This document shows positions 7,602-14,264 of a stretch of DNA of 20,678 bases, piece after piece (within the stretch, counting starts at the first letter, position 1; each line of letters begins with the position of its first letter). The DNA comes from Thermogutta sp. (lineage in GTDB: Bacteria; Planctomycetota; Planctomycetia; Pirellulales; Thermoguttaceae): positions 1 to 20,678 of the forward strand of contig NZ_JACIYL010000008.1 of assembly GCF_014359955.1 (NCBI RefSeq). Reading direction: 5' to 3'. The notes beneath the pieces are model-generated. The model made no database searches. It had not been told where the DNA came from and saw nothing but the letters and a program-made list of their open reading frames with translations. The position numbers and the translations under genes were made by a program.

Positions 7602-7605
7602 ATTT
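7536..7605 (+). terminator. Strong intrinsic (Rho-independent) terminator
   Basis: The arm GGGACCAGGTGCCATACC (7536-7553) pairs with GGTATTGCATCTGGTCCC (7578-7595): 18 positions with one G-U pair and one mismatch, eight perfect pairs at the base. The loop is 24 bases. Six T residues (7596-7601), an A and three more T follow directly. It is oriented to stop + strand transcription only. It ends just 11 bases before the ATG of the protease gene, which has no clear ribosome binding site. Confidence 0.85.
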
Positions 7606-7616
7606 GGCATGACGCC

Positions 7617-9152
7617 ATGGCAGAACGGAAGCCCGTTAAGACCGAAAACGGAATGGAGTTTCCCGCCGAGGCCTATGCCTACGTGCCAGATCCGGAGAAA
7701 CCGAGCACCTGGAAGTTGCGACTGTGGGAGGACCCGGAGAAGAAGGAAACGCCACGGCAAGTTGGCATGGCCGTCGCGGCCCTCAGTCCAGGCGGGTTCC
7801 GCGGCAACCGCGTGGAGATCCCGCGGGAAGACCTGCCCAAGGTGAAGGCCCGTGTGCGGGCGGCGTGGAAGAAAGTCCACCCCGACGCCTCAGATGACGA
7901 CCTCCCTCCGGTGCTCCGGGAAGGGGCGAGCGTGGAGGCCCGGCAGGATGCCACGCCCCTCCTGGAGTACACGGCATCGTCGGGACCGCTGCGGGTGGAC
8001 CGCGAGCGCGGTGTCATTTACGGCGTGAAAGTGCTGGGCTTGGAGTCGGCTAACGGCCGGGTCTATCTCCCGGAGGCCCTCCAGCGGGCTGCTGCCCTGT
8101 ACGAAGGCAAGCCCGTCAACGTCGATCACGTGTCGGGATCACAGCTCCGGAGCTACCGCGACCGAATCGGCAAGCTCGTCAATGTGCGAGTCGGTCATGA
8201 CGGTCTTTATGCCGATCTGGTCGTCAACCCCAAACACCCGCTTGCGGAACAGCTCTTCTGGGATGCCGAACACGCTCCCGAGAATGTGGGGTTGTCGCAT
8301 GATGCGCGAGGCAAGACGGCCGTCCGCAACGGCAAGGTCGTCGTAGAGGCGATTGAATCCGTTCGTAGTGTCGATCTTGTGGCAGAGCCTGCTACAACAC
8401 GTTCGCTCTACGAGGGTGCCGTGGACGCCGTTATGGCTACCGAACCTCAAGCAGATAACGCAAAAAGCGACGATGGCACTGCGGATGATCGGGGTGATGG
8501 TGGGATCGATGACCCTGATTCGCTTCCCGACGACGCTTTTGCGATCGTGCTGCCGGGAGGCGTGAAGATTCGCGACAAGACTTATCCGCTCCACAAGCGG
8601 TACTTCCCGATCCACACGCCCGCGGCGGTGCGGCGGTCGCTGGTCGCCATCGCCAACAACAGGAAACTCGCCCCGCACCACCGTGAATTGGCACTCCAGC
8701 GGGCGCGGGACGCGGCCCGTAAATTCGGAATCGATCCGGATGAAGTCCTCAAGATGAAGGAGTCACGTGACATGGACCTGGCTAAGCTCACCCTGGCTGA
8801 ACTGAAAGAGGCCCGACCAGACCTGGTTGAGGCCATTCAGGCCCAGACGGAAGTGCAGCAAGAGCTCATCGCCATCAAGGCGGAACGCGACAAACTAGCC
8901 GCCGAGCTCAAGCGCTATCAGCACATCGAGACAGTGACAAAGGAGCTCAAAGAGGCATCCCTCGCCCTGGACGACATTCCGGAGTCCCTCCGGGAGCTGC
9001 TGCTGACGGTCGAGGATGCCGAGAAGCGGAAGAAGGCGATCAACGAATTCAAGGGCCTGCTCAAGGACCGGCGGCCGATGTCGGCGCCGGCCGGTCGCCC
9101 ACGAGCCGGTGAACGGGACCTGGAGTCTCTCGTAGCAAGCTGGAGGATTTGA
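7617..9152 (+). CDS. Prohead maturation protease fused to scaffold
   Basis: 511 residues from ATG 7617; M13 (7653) is an alternative start. Three parts are visible. Residues about 10-105 form an N-terminal domain with AYVPDPEKPSTWKLRLWEDP and LPKVKARVRAAWKKVHP. About 120-280 is the serine protease: GVIYGVKVLGLESANGRVYL, NVDH with His171, and VGLSHDARG with Ser227, then VRSVDLVAEPATT. The His/Ser pair and the closing 'V.svDLV..PA' strand are typical of phage prohead proteases. A further domain (about 305-385, including YPLHKRYFPIHTPAAVRRSL) resembles the short N-terminal domain, as if related modules were repeated. From about 390 a coiled-coil part (ELIAIKAERDKLAAELKRY) and a basic tail resemble a scaffold. 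A protease joined to its scaffold would guide capsid assembly and then digest itself. No separate scaffold gene is seen before the capsid gene. Confidence 0.85.
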   Translation: MAERKPVKTENGMEFPAEAYAYVPDPEKPSTWKLRLWEDPEKKETPRQVGMAVAALSPGGFRGNRVEIPREDLPKVKARVRAAWKKVHPDASDDDLPPVLREGASVEARQDATPLLEYTASSGPLRVDRERGVIYGVKVLGLESANGRVYLPEALQRAAALYEGKPVNVDHVSGSQLRSYRDRIGKLVNVRVGHDGLYADLVVNPKHPLAEQLFWDAEHAPENVGLSHDARGKTAVRNGKVVVEAIESVRSVDLVAEPATTRSLYEGAVDAVMATEPQADNAKSDDGTADDRGDGGIDDPDSLPDDAFAIVLPGGVKIRDKTYPLHKRYFPIHTPAAVRRSLVAIANNRKLAPHHRELALQRARDAARKFGIDPDEVLKMKESRDMDLAKLTLAELKEARPDLVEAIQAQTEVQQELIAIKAERDKLAAELKRYQHIETVTKELKEASLALDDIPESLRELLLTVEDAEKRKKAINEFKGLLKDRRPMSAPAGRPRAGERDLESLVASWRI

Positions 9153-9154
9153 CC

Positions 9155-9604
9155 ATGGCGAACACGTTCCGACTGATCCGCGGAGAGCCGCGGACTATTG
9201 CCCTGCCCAAGTACGCGGCCGATGCCATTGAGATCGGTGATCTACTCTATTGGGATGCCACGAACAATGCCGTCCGTAATGCGGAAACGGTAAGTGGGGC
9301 GGACTACGCCACCAAGAAGGCCAATTTCGCGGCGACTTTCGTAGGCGTGGCCCTCAGTGCCCATGATGCGGACACGACGGGGTACGTGCTCGTTGCCACG
9401 GACGGTGACTTCCTGTTTGCCTGCCCTAGCGGTGCGGAGTACGACGTGACTGATGGTGTCGCCATCGGCAATGGCTCGGCCGTTGCAGACCAGACCGTAA
9501 TAAAAACAACTACGGCCGCGGAAATTATCGGACGAGTGCTTGAGTTGAAGCCATCCGCTCAGCAAGCGGTCGTTGTCAGAATCCGAAGCAAGCTCATGAG
9601 CTAG
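9155..9604 (+). CDS. Head decoration / capsid cement-type protein (probable)
   Basis: 149 residues. ATG 9155 is preferred over an in-frame TTG at 9149 because GGAGG lies at 9142-9146 with an 8-base spacer. The sequence is beta-rich and small-residue-rich: GDLLYWDATNNAVRNA, FVGVALSAHDADTTGYVLVATDGDFLF and VTDGVAIGNGS. The 'vGvA...a..g..v.V...G' pattern with an initial 'ieiGDll' resembles DUF2190-type and related capsid decoration proteins, which bind the outer capsid and stabilise it against DNA pressure. Position between protease/scaffold and major capsid supports this strongly. No signal peptide, cysteine pairs or membrane segment. The exact family is not certain. Confidence 0.75.
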   Translation: MANTFRLIRGEPRTIALPKYAADAIEIGDLLYWDATNNAVRNAETVSGADYATKKANFAATFVGVALSAHDADTTGYVLVATDGDFLFACPSGAEYDVTDGVAIGNGSAVADQTVIKTTTAAEIIGRVLELKPSAQQAVVVRIRSKLMS

Positions 9605-9614
9605 GAGAGGGACC

Positions 9615-10805
9615 ATGATCAAGGCACGAGAGATCTACAAGCACTTCAAGAGCGATCCCCGGCAGTGTTTCGAAGATATCCAGGAAGCGTTGCGGCGCGG
9701 CTTGGAAGGGAAGCCCGGTGGCCTCAAGCCGGACGAGTTCTCAATTCGGGACTTGGCCGCGTACTTCGTCATGGTCGATGGCGAGCCCTTAGGGCACGAC
9801 ATGGTCGAAGTCTGGGCGAGTGGTCGACTCGTCGAGTCTGACGTCGTCTCCAGCAGCGCGTTCGCGGCAATCACTCAGCGTGTTGTCTATGCGGCCGTGC
9901 TCGAGGGCTACCAGCTTCCCGACACCCCGCTGAGCCGACTCGTGCGGGTGGTGCAGGCCCGGTCACGTGACAACCGCATCCCCAGCTTCACGTTGCCCTT
10001 GGCCGACGGCAAGTCGCTCGAATACGAAGAGGGTGTTGACAAACCTGCGGTGGGCATGGCGACCGAATACGCGAAGAGCCTGCCGATCAAGAAGCGGGGA
10101 GCCTGCATCAACATCACCCGCGAAACGGTCCTCTTCGACGAGACAGGCCAGGTCCTCGACGCGGCCCGCCGAGTCGGCGAGATGATCGCCCTCGAGAAGG
10201 AACGGGTGCTCACGCAGTTCGTGGCCGGACTGGTGAGTAACTGCGTCATCGAGAAACGCAAGACGGATAGCAGCGAGGCGACATCGAACCTGTTCCTGAC
10301 GACGGGGCGCTGGGTCAACCAGCAAGCCAACCCGCTTGCGGACTGGACGGACATCGACGACGCGGAGAATCTGTTCCTGTCGAACACGCTTCCCGGCACC
10401 AACTTGCCGCCGATGCTGTCGTCGCGGTTCATCCTTGTGCCTCCGCAGCTCCGCACGACCGCAAACCGGATCCTCAACGCCACAGAGGTGCGTACAGGAA
10501 CGAGCAACGTCGTCGCCTCCGCCAATCCACTTGCCAACATGGGCATCCAGCCTGTCGTCTCGACCCTGCTCTACAGTGAGCAGGTCGCGGCGGGGGTGAG
10601 CCAAGCGACGGCTGCAGGAACCTGGTTCTACGGCGATCTCCTCCAGGCGTTCCGGTACGTTCAGGCCTGGCCGCTCGAAGTGACGGAGACTCGCGATAGC
10701 GCGAGCCAGCGTCGAGCCGACATCCTTGTGCAGTTCGATGCCTCTGAGAGCGGAATCCCCATGGTCGTCGAACCGCGTGTGTGGGCCAAGAATACTCCGA
10801 GCTGA
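9615..10805 (+). CDS. Major capsid protein
   Basis: 396 residues. ATG 9615 follows AGGAGAGG. The N-terminal ~100 residues are helical and charged (AREIYKHFKSDPRQCFEDIQEAL), possibly a delta-like assembly domain. The rest has the mixed order expected of an HK97-fold shell protein: SSAFAAITQRVVYAAVLEGYQ, SFTLPLADGKSLEYEEGVDKPAVGM (a likely E-loop), CINITRETVLFDETGQ, an axial-domain helix VGEMIALEKERVLTQFVAG, LPPMLSSRFILVPPQLRTTANRIL and a C-terminal strand with DILVQFDASESGIP. It follows the protease/scaffold and decoration genes. I identify it by order, size and general layout rather than by one decisive motif. It should be the most abundant virion protein. Confidence 0.85.
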   Translation: MIKAREIYKHFKSDPRQCFEDIQEALRRGLEGKPGGLKPDEFSIRDLAAYFVMVDGEPLGHDMVEVWASGRLVESDVVSSSAFAAITQRVVYAAVLEGYQLPDTPLSRLVRVVQARSRDNRIPSFTLPLADGKSLEYEEGVDKPAVGMATEYAKSLPIKKRGACINITRETVLFDETGQVLDAARRVGEMIALEKERVLTQFVAGLVSNCVIEKRKTDSSEATSNLFLTTGRWVNQQANPLADWTDIDDAENLFLSNTLPGTNLPPMLSSRFILVPPQLRTTANRILNATEVRTGTSNVVASANPLANMGIQPVVSTLLYSEQVAAGVSQATAAGTWFYGDLLQAFRYVQAWPLEVTETRDSASQRRADILVQFDASESGIPMVVEPRVWAKNTPS

Positions 10806-10810
10806 TTGAT

Positions 10811-10834
10811 ATGACACAGAGGAGACTTTGTCAT
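10811..10834 (+). promoter_or_regulatory. Small hairpin with ribosome binding site in its loop
   Basis: ATGACA (10811-10816) pairs with TGTCAT (10829-10834). The 12-base loop contains GAGGAG (10819-10824) and the 3' arm contains the first two bases of the start codon at 10833. In the mRNA this would show the ribosome binding site but partly hold the start codon. With six pairs it is weak and may be chance. Confidence 0.3.
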
Positions 10835-11018
10835 GGACCTCGTCAAACAAATTCAAGAGCTGAAACAGGTTATCCAGGACGCCCTCGAGGATGGGCGGAT
10901 CACCCTCCGTGAGGCGATCATTATCGCCCGCGAGGCGGCTGATGTCGCCGCGATCCTCCTGCCGTTGATCATCGGCAAGGCCGCCGCCATGGAGGCGGAG
11001 TCCAAAGAGAAAGAATGA
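10833..11018 (+). CDS. Small amphipathic helical protein
   Basis: 61 residues, starting at ATG 10833 after GAGGAG at 10819-10824. It is predicted to be almost wholly helical: KQIQELKQVIQDALEDGRI, then LREAIIIAREAAD, a hydrophobic stretch VAAILLPLIIGKAAAM (about residues 38-53) and a charged tail ESKEKE. The hydrophobic stretch is short for a membrane span, so it may be a peripheral or short-span membrane protein. Its stop overlaps the next start (ATGA at 11015). It opens the block that includes an exported protein, a protease and a small membrane protein, which fits a lysis-associated role, but there is no recognised family. Confidence 0.6.
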   Translation: MDLVKQIQELKQVIQDALEDGRITLREAIIIAREAADVAAILLPLIIGKAAAMEAESKEKE

Positions 11019-11821
11019 CCAGACAGGTGAGGACCTGGCCGATGAGAGCCGCGATATTCGGGATCGTCTTATCGCTTTGTGCTCCCGCCTGTCTAGCGGG
11101 CGAGCTCCAGTTCCAGGCCACCGGTGGTGATCAGCTCACCGTCAAGGCCGTGGCCGATCAACAGAAGTGGGTCGTCCTCAACGAGAGGGTCCTCGTGGCG
11201 GCCGTCGTTGACGGCCGACTCATCGTTGAAGATTTCGCCTGGCCGCCCGCACCGCAGCCGACACCTCCCAATCCGGAGCCAGGCCCGCAGCCTGAGCCTG
11301 GCCCTCAACCGAATCCGCAACCGCAGCCGGTACCGGGCCCGAAACAAGTCCTGTGGATCGAAGAATCCTCGGAGCGGACACCGAGCCAGGCCGCGGCGAT
11401 CATCGACCAAGCGATTCGCAACGCGATTCAGGCGGCCCGGTGGTCGCTGAGAGTCGTGGATGCGGATGTCGTGGACGAGACCGGAAAACCGCCCGCGGAT
11501 CTTGCAGCCTACATTGCGGCGGCCAAGGCGGCGGGTTTGCCGCGCGTTTTCATAATCCAGGACGGTAAGGAACTCTATGCGGGTGCGGCCCCTTCCGATC
11601 GCTCGTCTTTTGCCTCCCTTCTCTCGCGTTACGGATTGCCGGTGGGGACCCCCGAAAAAGAGCCGGGGGTCCCTGACCGGGTCTTACAGCCCCAGCCGCC
11701 AGCGAGTGATCAGGGAGCTCAAAAGCCAAGCGCTACCCCGGGCGAGGCCTGTCCGACCGGGCAGTGTCCCGTTCCCACGGCTCCCACGGCCCCCGTGAGA
11801 CGATGGAGGATCTTCCGGTGA
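11015..11821 (+). CDS. Exported Pro-rich protein with a thioredoxin-like C-terminal part (uncertain)
   Basis: 268 residues from ATG 11015 (ATGA overlap); ATG 11042 is an alternative that gives a more usual signal peptide length. Residues 10-29 (MRAAIFGIVLSLCAPACLAG) look like a secretion signal cut after CLA. A short beta-rich domain follows (LQFQATGGDQLTVKAVADQQ), then a Pro-rich linker of P-x-P repeats (77-109), then an alpha/beta domain with VLWIEESSERTPSQAAAII and AAGLPRVFIIQDGKELYAG. The latter recalls the end of thioredoxin-like folds, but no CxxC is present there. The C-terminus has GEACPTGQCPVP and a basic end. The protein should lie in the periplasm or on the envelope. Proximity to a protease and a small membrane protein suggests a lysis or envelope role. 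The Pro-rich linker recalls spanin subunits, but the protein is far larger. Confidence 0.65.
   Translation: MTRQVRTWPMRAAIFGIVLSLCAPACLAGELQFQATGGDQLTVKAVADQQKWVVLNERVLVAAVVDGRLIVEDFAWPPAPQPTPPNPEPGPQPEPGPQPNPQPQPVPGPKQVLWIEESSERTPSQAAAIIDQAIRNAIQAARWSLRVVDADVVDETGKPPADLAAYIAAAKAAGLPRVFIIQDGKELYAGAAPSDRSSFASLLSRYGLPVGTPEKEPGVPDRVLQPQPPASDQGAQKPSATPGEACPTGQCPVPTAPTAPVRRWRIFR
11645..11673 (+). other. Perfect 10-bp GC-rich hairpin inside a gene
   Basis: GGGACCCCCG (11645-11654) and CGGGGGTCCC (11664-11673) are perfect inverted repeats around a nine-base A-rich loop. There is no T-tract after it, so it is not an intrinsic terminator. It lies in the C-terminal linker-coding part of the exported Pro-rich protein. 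It could be an RNA processing or pausing site. Confidence 0.6.
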
Positions 11822-12612
11822 GTGATCTTACGATCGTCATCGACGGCAAGCAGTATCACCTAGGATGCAAACCTCGACTCTTGCATCCTGGTGCTCTATA
11901 TCCGGTGTTAGGTGCTGATCCCGGCCGTCCCGAAATCAAACTGATTTCCCGGGACCAATGGGCGGAAGTCGATTTTTCACATCTTGTTCCCGAGATCCTC
12001 GACCAGGACCGAACAAACGCCTGCAACGCCTTTGCCTCGATCCAGACGCTCCATGTTTTGCGGGCCCAGGCCGGGTTGCCCTACGTGAAGCTCAGTCCAG
12101 GAAATTTGTATGGGCGAATCAACGGCGGTGTCGATGGCGGGTCTTATCTTTCTGACGCCATTCAGACGCTCGAGAAGGAAGGCGTCTGCACCGCCCAAAC
12201 GGTTCCCGAACTCCAGTGGCGGCAGCGGTACTGGCCGGCAAGTTGGAAGGAGGAGGCCCAGAAGTTTCGTATTCTGGAGGCCTGGGATTGTCCCAGCTTC
12301 AATCACCTGGCTTCCGCCCTGCTCTTGGGGTTCCCCGTCAATCTTGGGATCCTTGTCGGCTGGAACTTCCGGGTCGGCGAGGACGGCTGGCTGGCCGACT
12401 ATCGGGGCGGGGGCGGCGGGCATGCCATGTGCGGTGTGGGCCTGTTGTATCACCGCGAAAGAAAAACCTGGGGAATTAAAGTGGCCAACTCGTGGGGCAA
12501 AAGCTGGGGCCAGAATGGCTTTGCCGTGGTGCCGGAGAGTTATTTCAAAGCTACACCATTTACGGACGGTTGGGCCGTCCGCGGAATCGTGGATCCACAA
12601 GGAGACTGGTAG
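11818..12612 (+). CDS. Papain-like (C1 family) cysteine protease
   Basis: 264 residues. The start is GTG 11818, overlapping the previous stop as GTGA, with GGAGGA at 11805-11810. Papain-family marks are in order: Gln63 (oxyanion hole) and Cys69 in ILDQDRTNACNAFAS; LSPGNLYG...GGVDGGSYLSDAIQTLEKEG, the classic 'lS.q.l......gcnGG....a...i...G' region; His202 in GGGGGHAMCGVGL; and Asn224 in VANSWGKSWGQNGFAVV. All catalytic residues are present. There is no propeptide of usual length and no signal peptide, so access to the envelope would need a holin-like route or packaging in the virion. It lies between an exported protein and a small membrane protein. It may cleave peptide links in the host envelope at lysis, or process virion proteins. 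Papain-like enzymes are unusual in phage structural operons. The family call is secure; the role is inferred. Confidence 0.9.
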   Translation: MSDLTIVIDGKQYHLGCKPRLLHPGALYPVLGADPGRPEIKLISRDQWAEVDFSHLVPEILDQDRTNACNAFASIQTLHVLRAQAGLPYVKLSPGNLYGRINGGVDGGSYLSDAIQTLEKEGVCTAQTVPELQWRQRYWPASWKEEAQKFRILEAWDCPSFNHLASALLLGFPVNLGILVGWNFRVGEDGWLADYRGGGGGHAMCGVGLLYHRERKTWGIKVANSWGKSWGQNGFAVVPESYFKATPFTDGWAVRGIVDPQGDW

Positions 12613-12858
12613 GTGACGGACGACCGCTGGGCGAAGTTCGAACAAAGGCTTGTTGATATTCAGTCAGGGATTGCTGAGATCCGCACGATTTACGACGCCC
12701 ACAGTCGGGCGATTGAGCGGATTGAACGCACCCTGTACGGCAACGGCGACACAGGCCTGTGTACGAAAGTGTCCGCGATTCTGTGGATTAGTACCGGGGT
12801 CGCCGGGTTTACCATCCTGCTGGCGGCCCAGGCGATTGCTGCGTGGCTTGGAGGATGA
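12613..12858 (+). CDS. Small coiled-coil and single-span membrane protein (holin-like)
   Basis: 81 residues. GTG 12613 follows AAGGAG at 12599-12604 (8-base spacer) and directly abuts the stop of the protease gene. Residues about 5-41 form a charged coiled coil (KFEQRLVDIQSGIAEIRTIYD, then RAIERIERTLYG). Residues about 53-79 form one membrane span (VSAILWISTGVAGFTILLAA). This layout (cytoplasmic coiled coil and C-terminal single span with a very short tail) resembles XhlA/hemolysin-type phage lysis proteins that help the endolysin to cross or damage the membrane. Place next to a protease fits a lysis pair. Alternatives are a membrane anchor for virion attachment, or an unrelated small membrane protein. 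Confidence 0.65.
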   Translation: MTDDRWAKFEQRLVDIQSGIAEIRTIYDAHSRAIERIERTLYGNGDTGLCTKVSAILWISTGVAGFTILLAAQAIAAWLGG

Positions 12859-13085
12859 GCACTGCGTGGCTGATCATGGGCTACATCGACGATCTCAAAG
12901 CCGCACGTGATCGTTATGCCGCCGAGCTCGCGGCACGCCAGGGCACTCCTGACGTGCGATGGGACGAGTACGAACGCTTGCTTGTGGAACAGATTGACAC
13001 ACTGAACAGAATGATCGCCGAAGCCCAGGCAGAGTCGATAGATGGTTTAGAGACCGATTGGCACATCCGACAAGCCGCAACATGA
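12855..13085 (+). CDS. Small helical connector-region protein
   Basis: 76 residues. ATG 12855 overlaps the previous stop as ATGA; ATG 12876 (MGYIDDLKAARDRY) is an alternative and looks like the true conserved beginning. The protein is two helices (DDLKAARDRYAAELAARQ and EYERLLVEQIDTLNRMIAEAQ) joined by a Pro-containing turn with DVRWDEYERL. I have seen this layout in small genes just before the neck genes of phages of planctomycetes and other bacteria, but the family has no name I can give. It probably acts at the head-tail joint or in tail attachment. Its stop overlaps the next start. Confidence 0.6.
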   Translation: MSTAWLIMGYIDDLKAARDRYAAELAARQGTPDVRWDEYERLLVEQIDTLNRMIAEAQAESIDGLETDWHIRQAAT

Positions 13086-13513
13086 TCAGTATCACCACCT
13101 CACTCACATTCAACGATCGCGTGGACGACCAGCTCAAAAAGGCGGCGTGGCAGATGGTTGTGACGGCCACAAACATTGTCCGCAATCGGGCGATCGTCCT
13201 CGTGTCGAAGCCTGCAAAGCGGATACGCAGGGTGCGAACGCGAAGCACGAGCAAGGGCAAAAAGGGCAGCCAATACACGGAGTACGCAGGCAGTAATCCA
13301 GGACAGCCGCCACAGGTTCGGACTGGTCACGGCCGGAAGAACGTTGCCATTGAGGAACACCAGGCCCAACTGATGACGAGACTCGGAGTGAGAAAGAGTG
13401 CGGCCTACATGGCCTATTTGGAACTGGGCACATCGCGAATCGCGGCTAGACCTTGGCTTGTGCGTGCCCTCAAGGAAACAGAAGGCGTCCTGCGAACGCT
13501 ACGGCTGCCATGA
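13082..13513 (+). CDS. Head-tail connector / tail completion protein, HK97 gp10-like
   Basis: 143 residues from ATG 13082 (ATGA overlap). The C-terminal part contains AAYMAYLELGTSRIAARPWLVRAL, the clear signature of HK97 gp10-like proteins ('Y..ylEfGT....arPflrpAl'). These proteins bind at the neck between capsid connector and tail. The N-terminal half is a helix (KKAAWQMVVTATNIVRNRA) followed by a basic, Gly-rich and probably disordered loop (RRVRTRSTSKGKKG) and TGHGRKN, the usual 'TG.Lr.si' position. Length fits the family. It is followed by a gene of tail-terminator size and the tail tube gene, as expected. Confidence 0.85.
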   Translation: MISITTSLTFNDRVDDQLKKAAWQMVVTATNIVRNRAIVLVSKPAKRIRRVRTRSTSKGKKGSQYTEYAGSNPGQPPQVRTGHGRKNVAIEEHQAQLMTRLGVRKSAAYMAYLELGTSRIAARPWLVRALKETEGVLRTLRLP

Positions 13514-13896
13514 CGACGCTCGAGGCTATCAAGAATGAGCTCGAGGTAATCGTAACCCAAGAGCATTTAAACTGGGTTGTCGCTGTGGCGCCGCCGGCCG
13601 GTTACGCCGGACCCTGCCTTGCGGTTGTGTCGTGGCGGCTCCGCCCCGGTGAGACGTCCTCCCTCTCGGCCTATCCGCTTTTGGAGGTTGAGCTCGAGGC
13701 AACGGGCATGGACGTCACCAATGCTGAGGGAGCGCGGCGGGTCTTTACCAGGCTCGCCGATGGAGGTTTTACCAGCGACGACTTTGTTGCCATCCGCGGA
13801 CGCCTCGAAGATTTCGCCGTTGCGCGTGACGAGGGCCCGCGGCAGGAGCGGTGGACGGCGAGGGCGACGGTCACATTTCAGGTCCAGGAGGTGTAA
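13510..13896 (+). CDS. Probable tail terminator / minor neck protein
   Basis: 128 residues. ATG 13510 overlaps the previous stop as ATGA. The order is helix (LEAIKNELEVIVTQE), a loop with Pro and Gly, a beta-strand region (CLAVVSWRLRPGE, PLLEVELEATGMDV), a helix (AEGARRVFTRLADG) and a final strand after RQERWTARATVTFQVQEV. Size and position (directly before the tail tube gene) are those of tail-terminator or tail-completion proteins such as lambda gpU, which cap the tail tube at its head-proximal end. No sequence motif confirms this, so the assignment rests on synteny. Confidence 0.55.
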   Translation: MTTLEAIKNELEVIVTQEHLNWVVAVAPPAGYAGPCLAVVSWRLRPGETSSLSAYPLLEVELEATGMDVTNAEGARRVFTRLADGGFTSDDFVAIRGRLEDFAVARDEGPRQERWTARATVTFQVQEV

Positions 13897-13899
13897 GAC

Positions 13900-14253
13900 A
13901 TGGCGGTGCTTTCAGGAAAAAACGGAACGGTCACGATCGGAACGAATCAGATCGAGATCCTCCGCTGGACTTTGGACATCGAGGCGGAGGTGTCGAAATA
14001 TGGGAGCGGCGGCTGGAAAAAAGCCGTCGCGGGTGTCATCGACGTGAAAGGTTCGTTCGAAGCCGTTGACTCGGCGAACATCCCGGATGCCGGGACTGAA
14101 GTGTCGCTTACGTTGACGCAGGGCACGGGCGGCAAAACATACTCCGGCTCGGCGATCGTCAAAAAGGTGAGCGTGACAGTGGTTCCCGACACCGGTGAGA
14201 TTATCAAGTACAGCGTGGACTTCGAGGGAAGCGACGAGTGGACCATTACCTGA
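13900..14253 (+). CDS. Major tail tube protein (probable)
   Basis: 117 residues. ATG 13900 follows AGGAGG at 13886-13891, a strong site that fits an abundant protein. The protein is beta-rich: NGTVTIGTNQIEILRWTLDIEAE, GGWKKAVAGVIDVKGSFEAV, VSLTLTQGTGG, YSGSAIVKKVSVTV and a last strand YSVDFEGSDEWT. The '(G)..i....w.l......e......W.....g.....gsf' pattern and final 'y..dF...g.w' are typical of small tail tube proteins, which stack as hexameric rings to form the tube. Its place between neck genes and tail chaperones agrees. There is no separate sheath gene, consistent with a non-contractile tail. Confidence 0.8.
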   Translation: MAVLSGKNGTVTIGTNQIEILRWTLDIEAEVSKYGSGGWKKAVAGVIDVKGSFEAVDSANIPDAGTEVSLTLTQGTGGKTYSGSAIVKKVSVTVVPDTGEIIKYSVDFEGSDEWTIT

Positions 14254-14264
14254 GCGGGTGAACT

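Noticed and set aside
9963..10856. Open frame of 297 codons on the - strand
   Set aside because: It lies opposite the major capsid gene and has no supporting motif or ribosome binding site pattern.
11977..12645. Open frame of 222 codons on the - strand
   Set aside because: It lies opposite the papain-like protease whose catalytic motifs are on the + strand.
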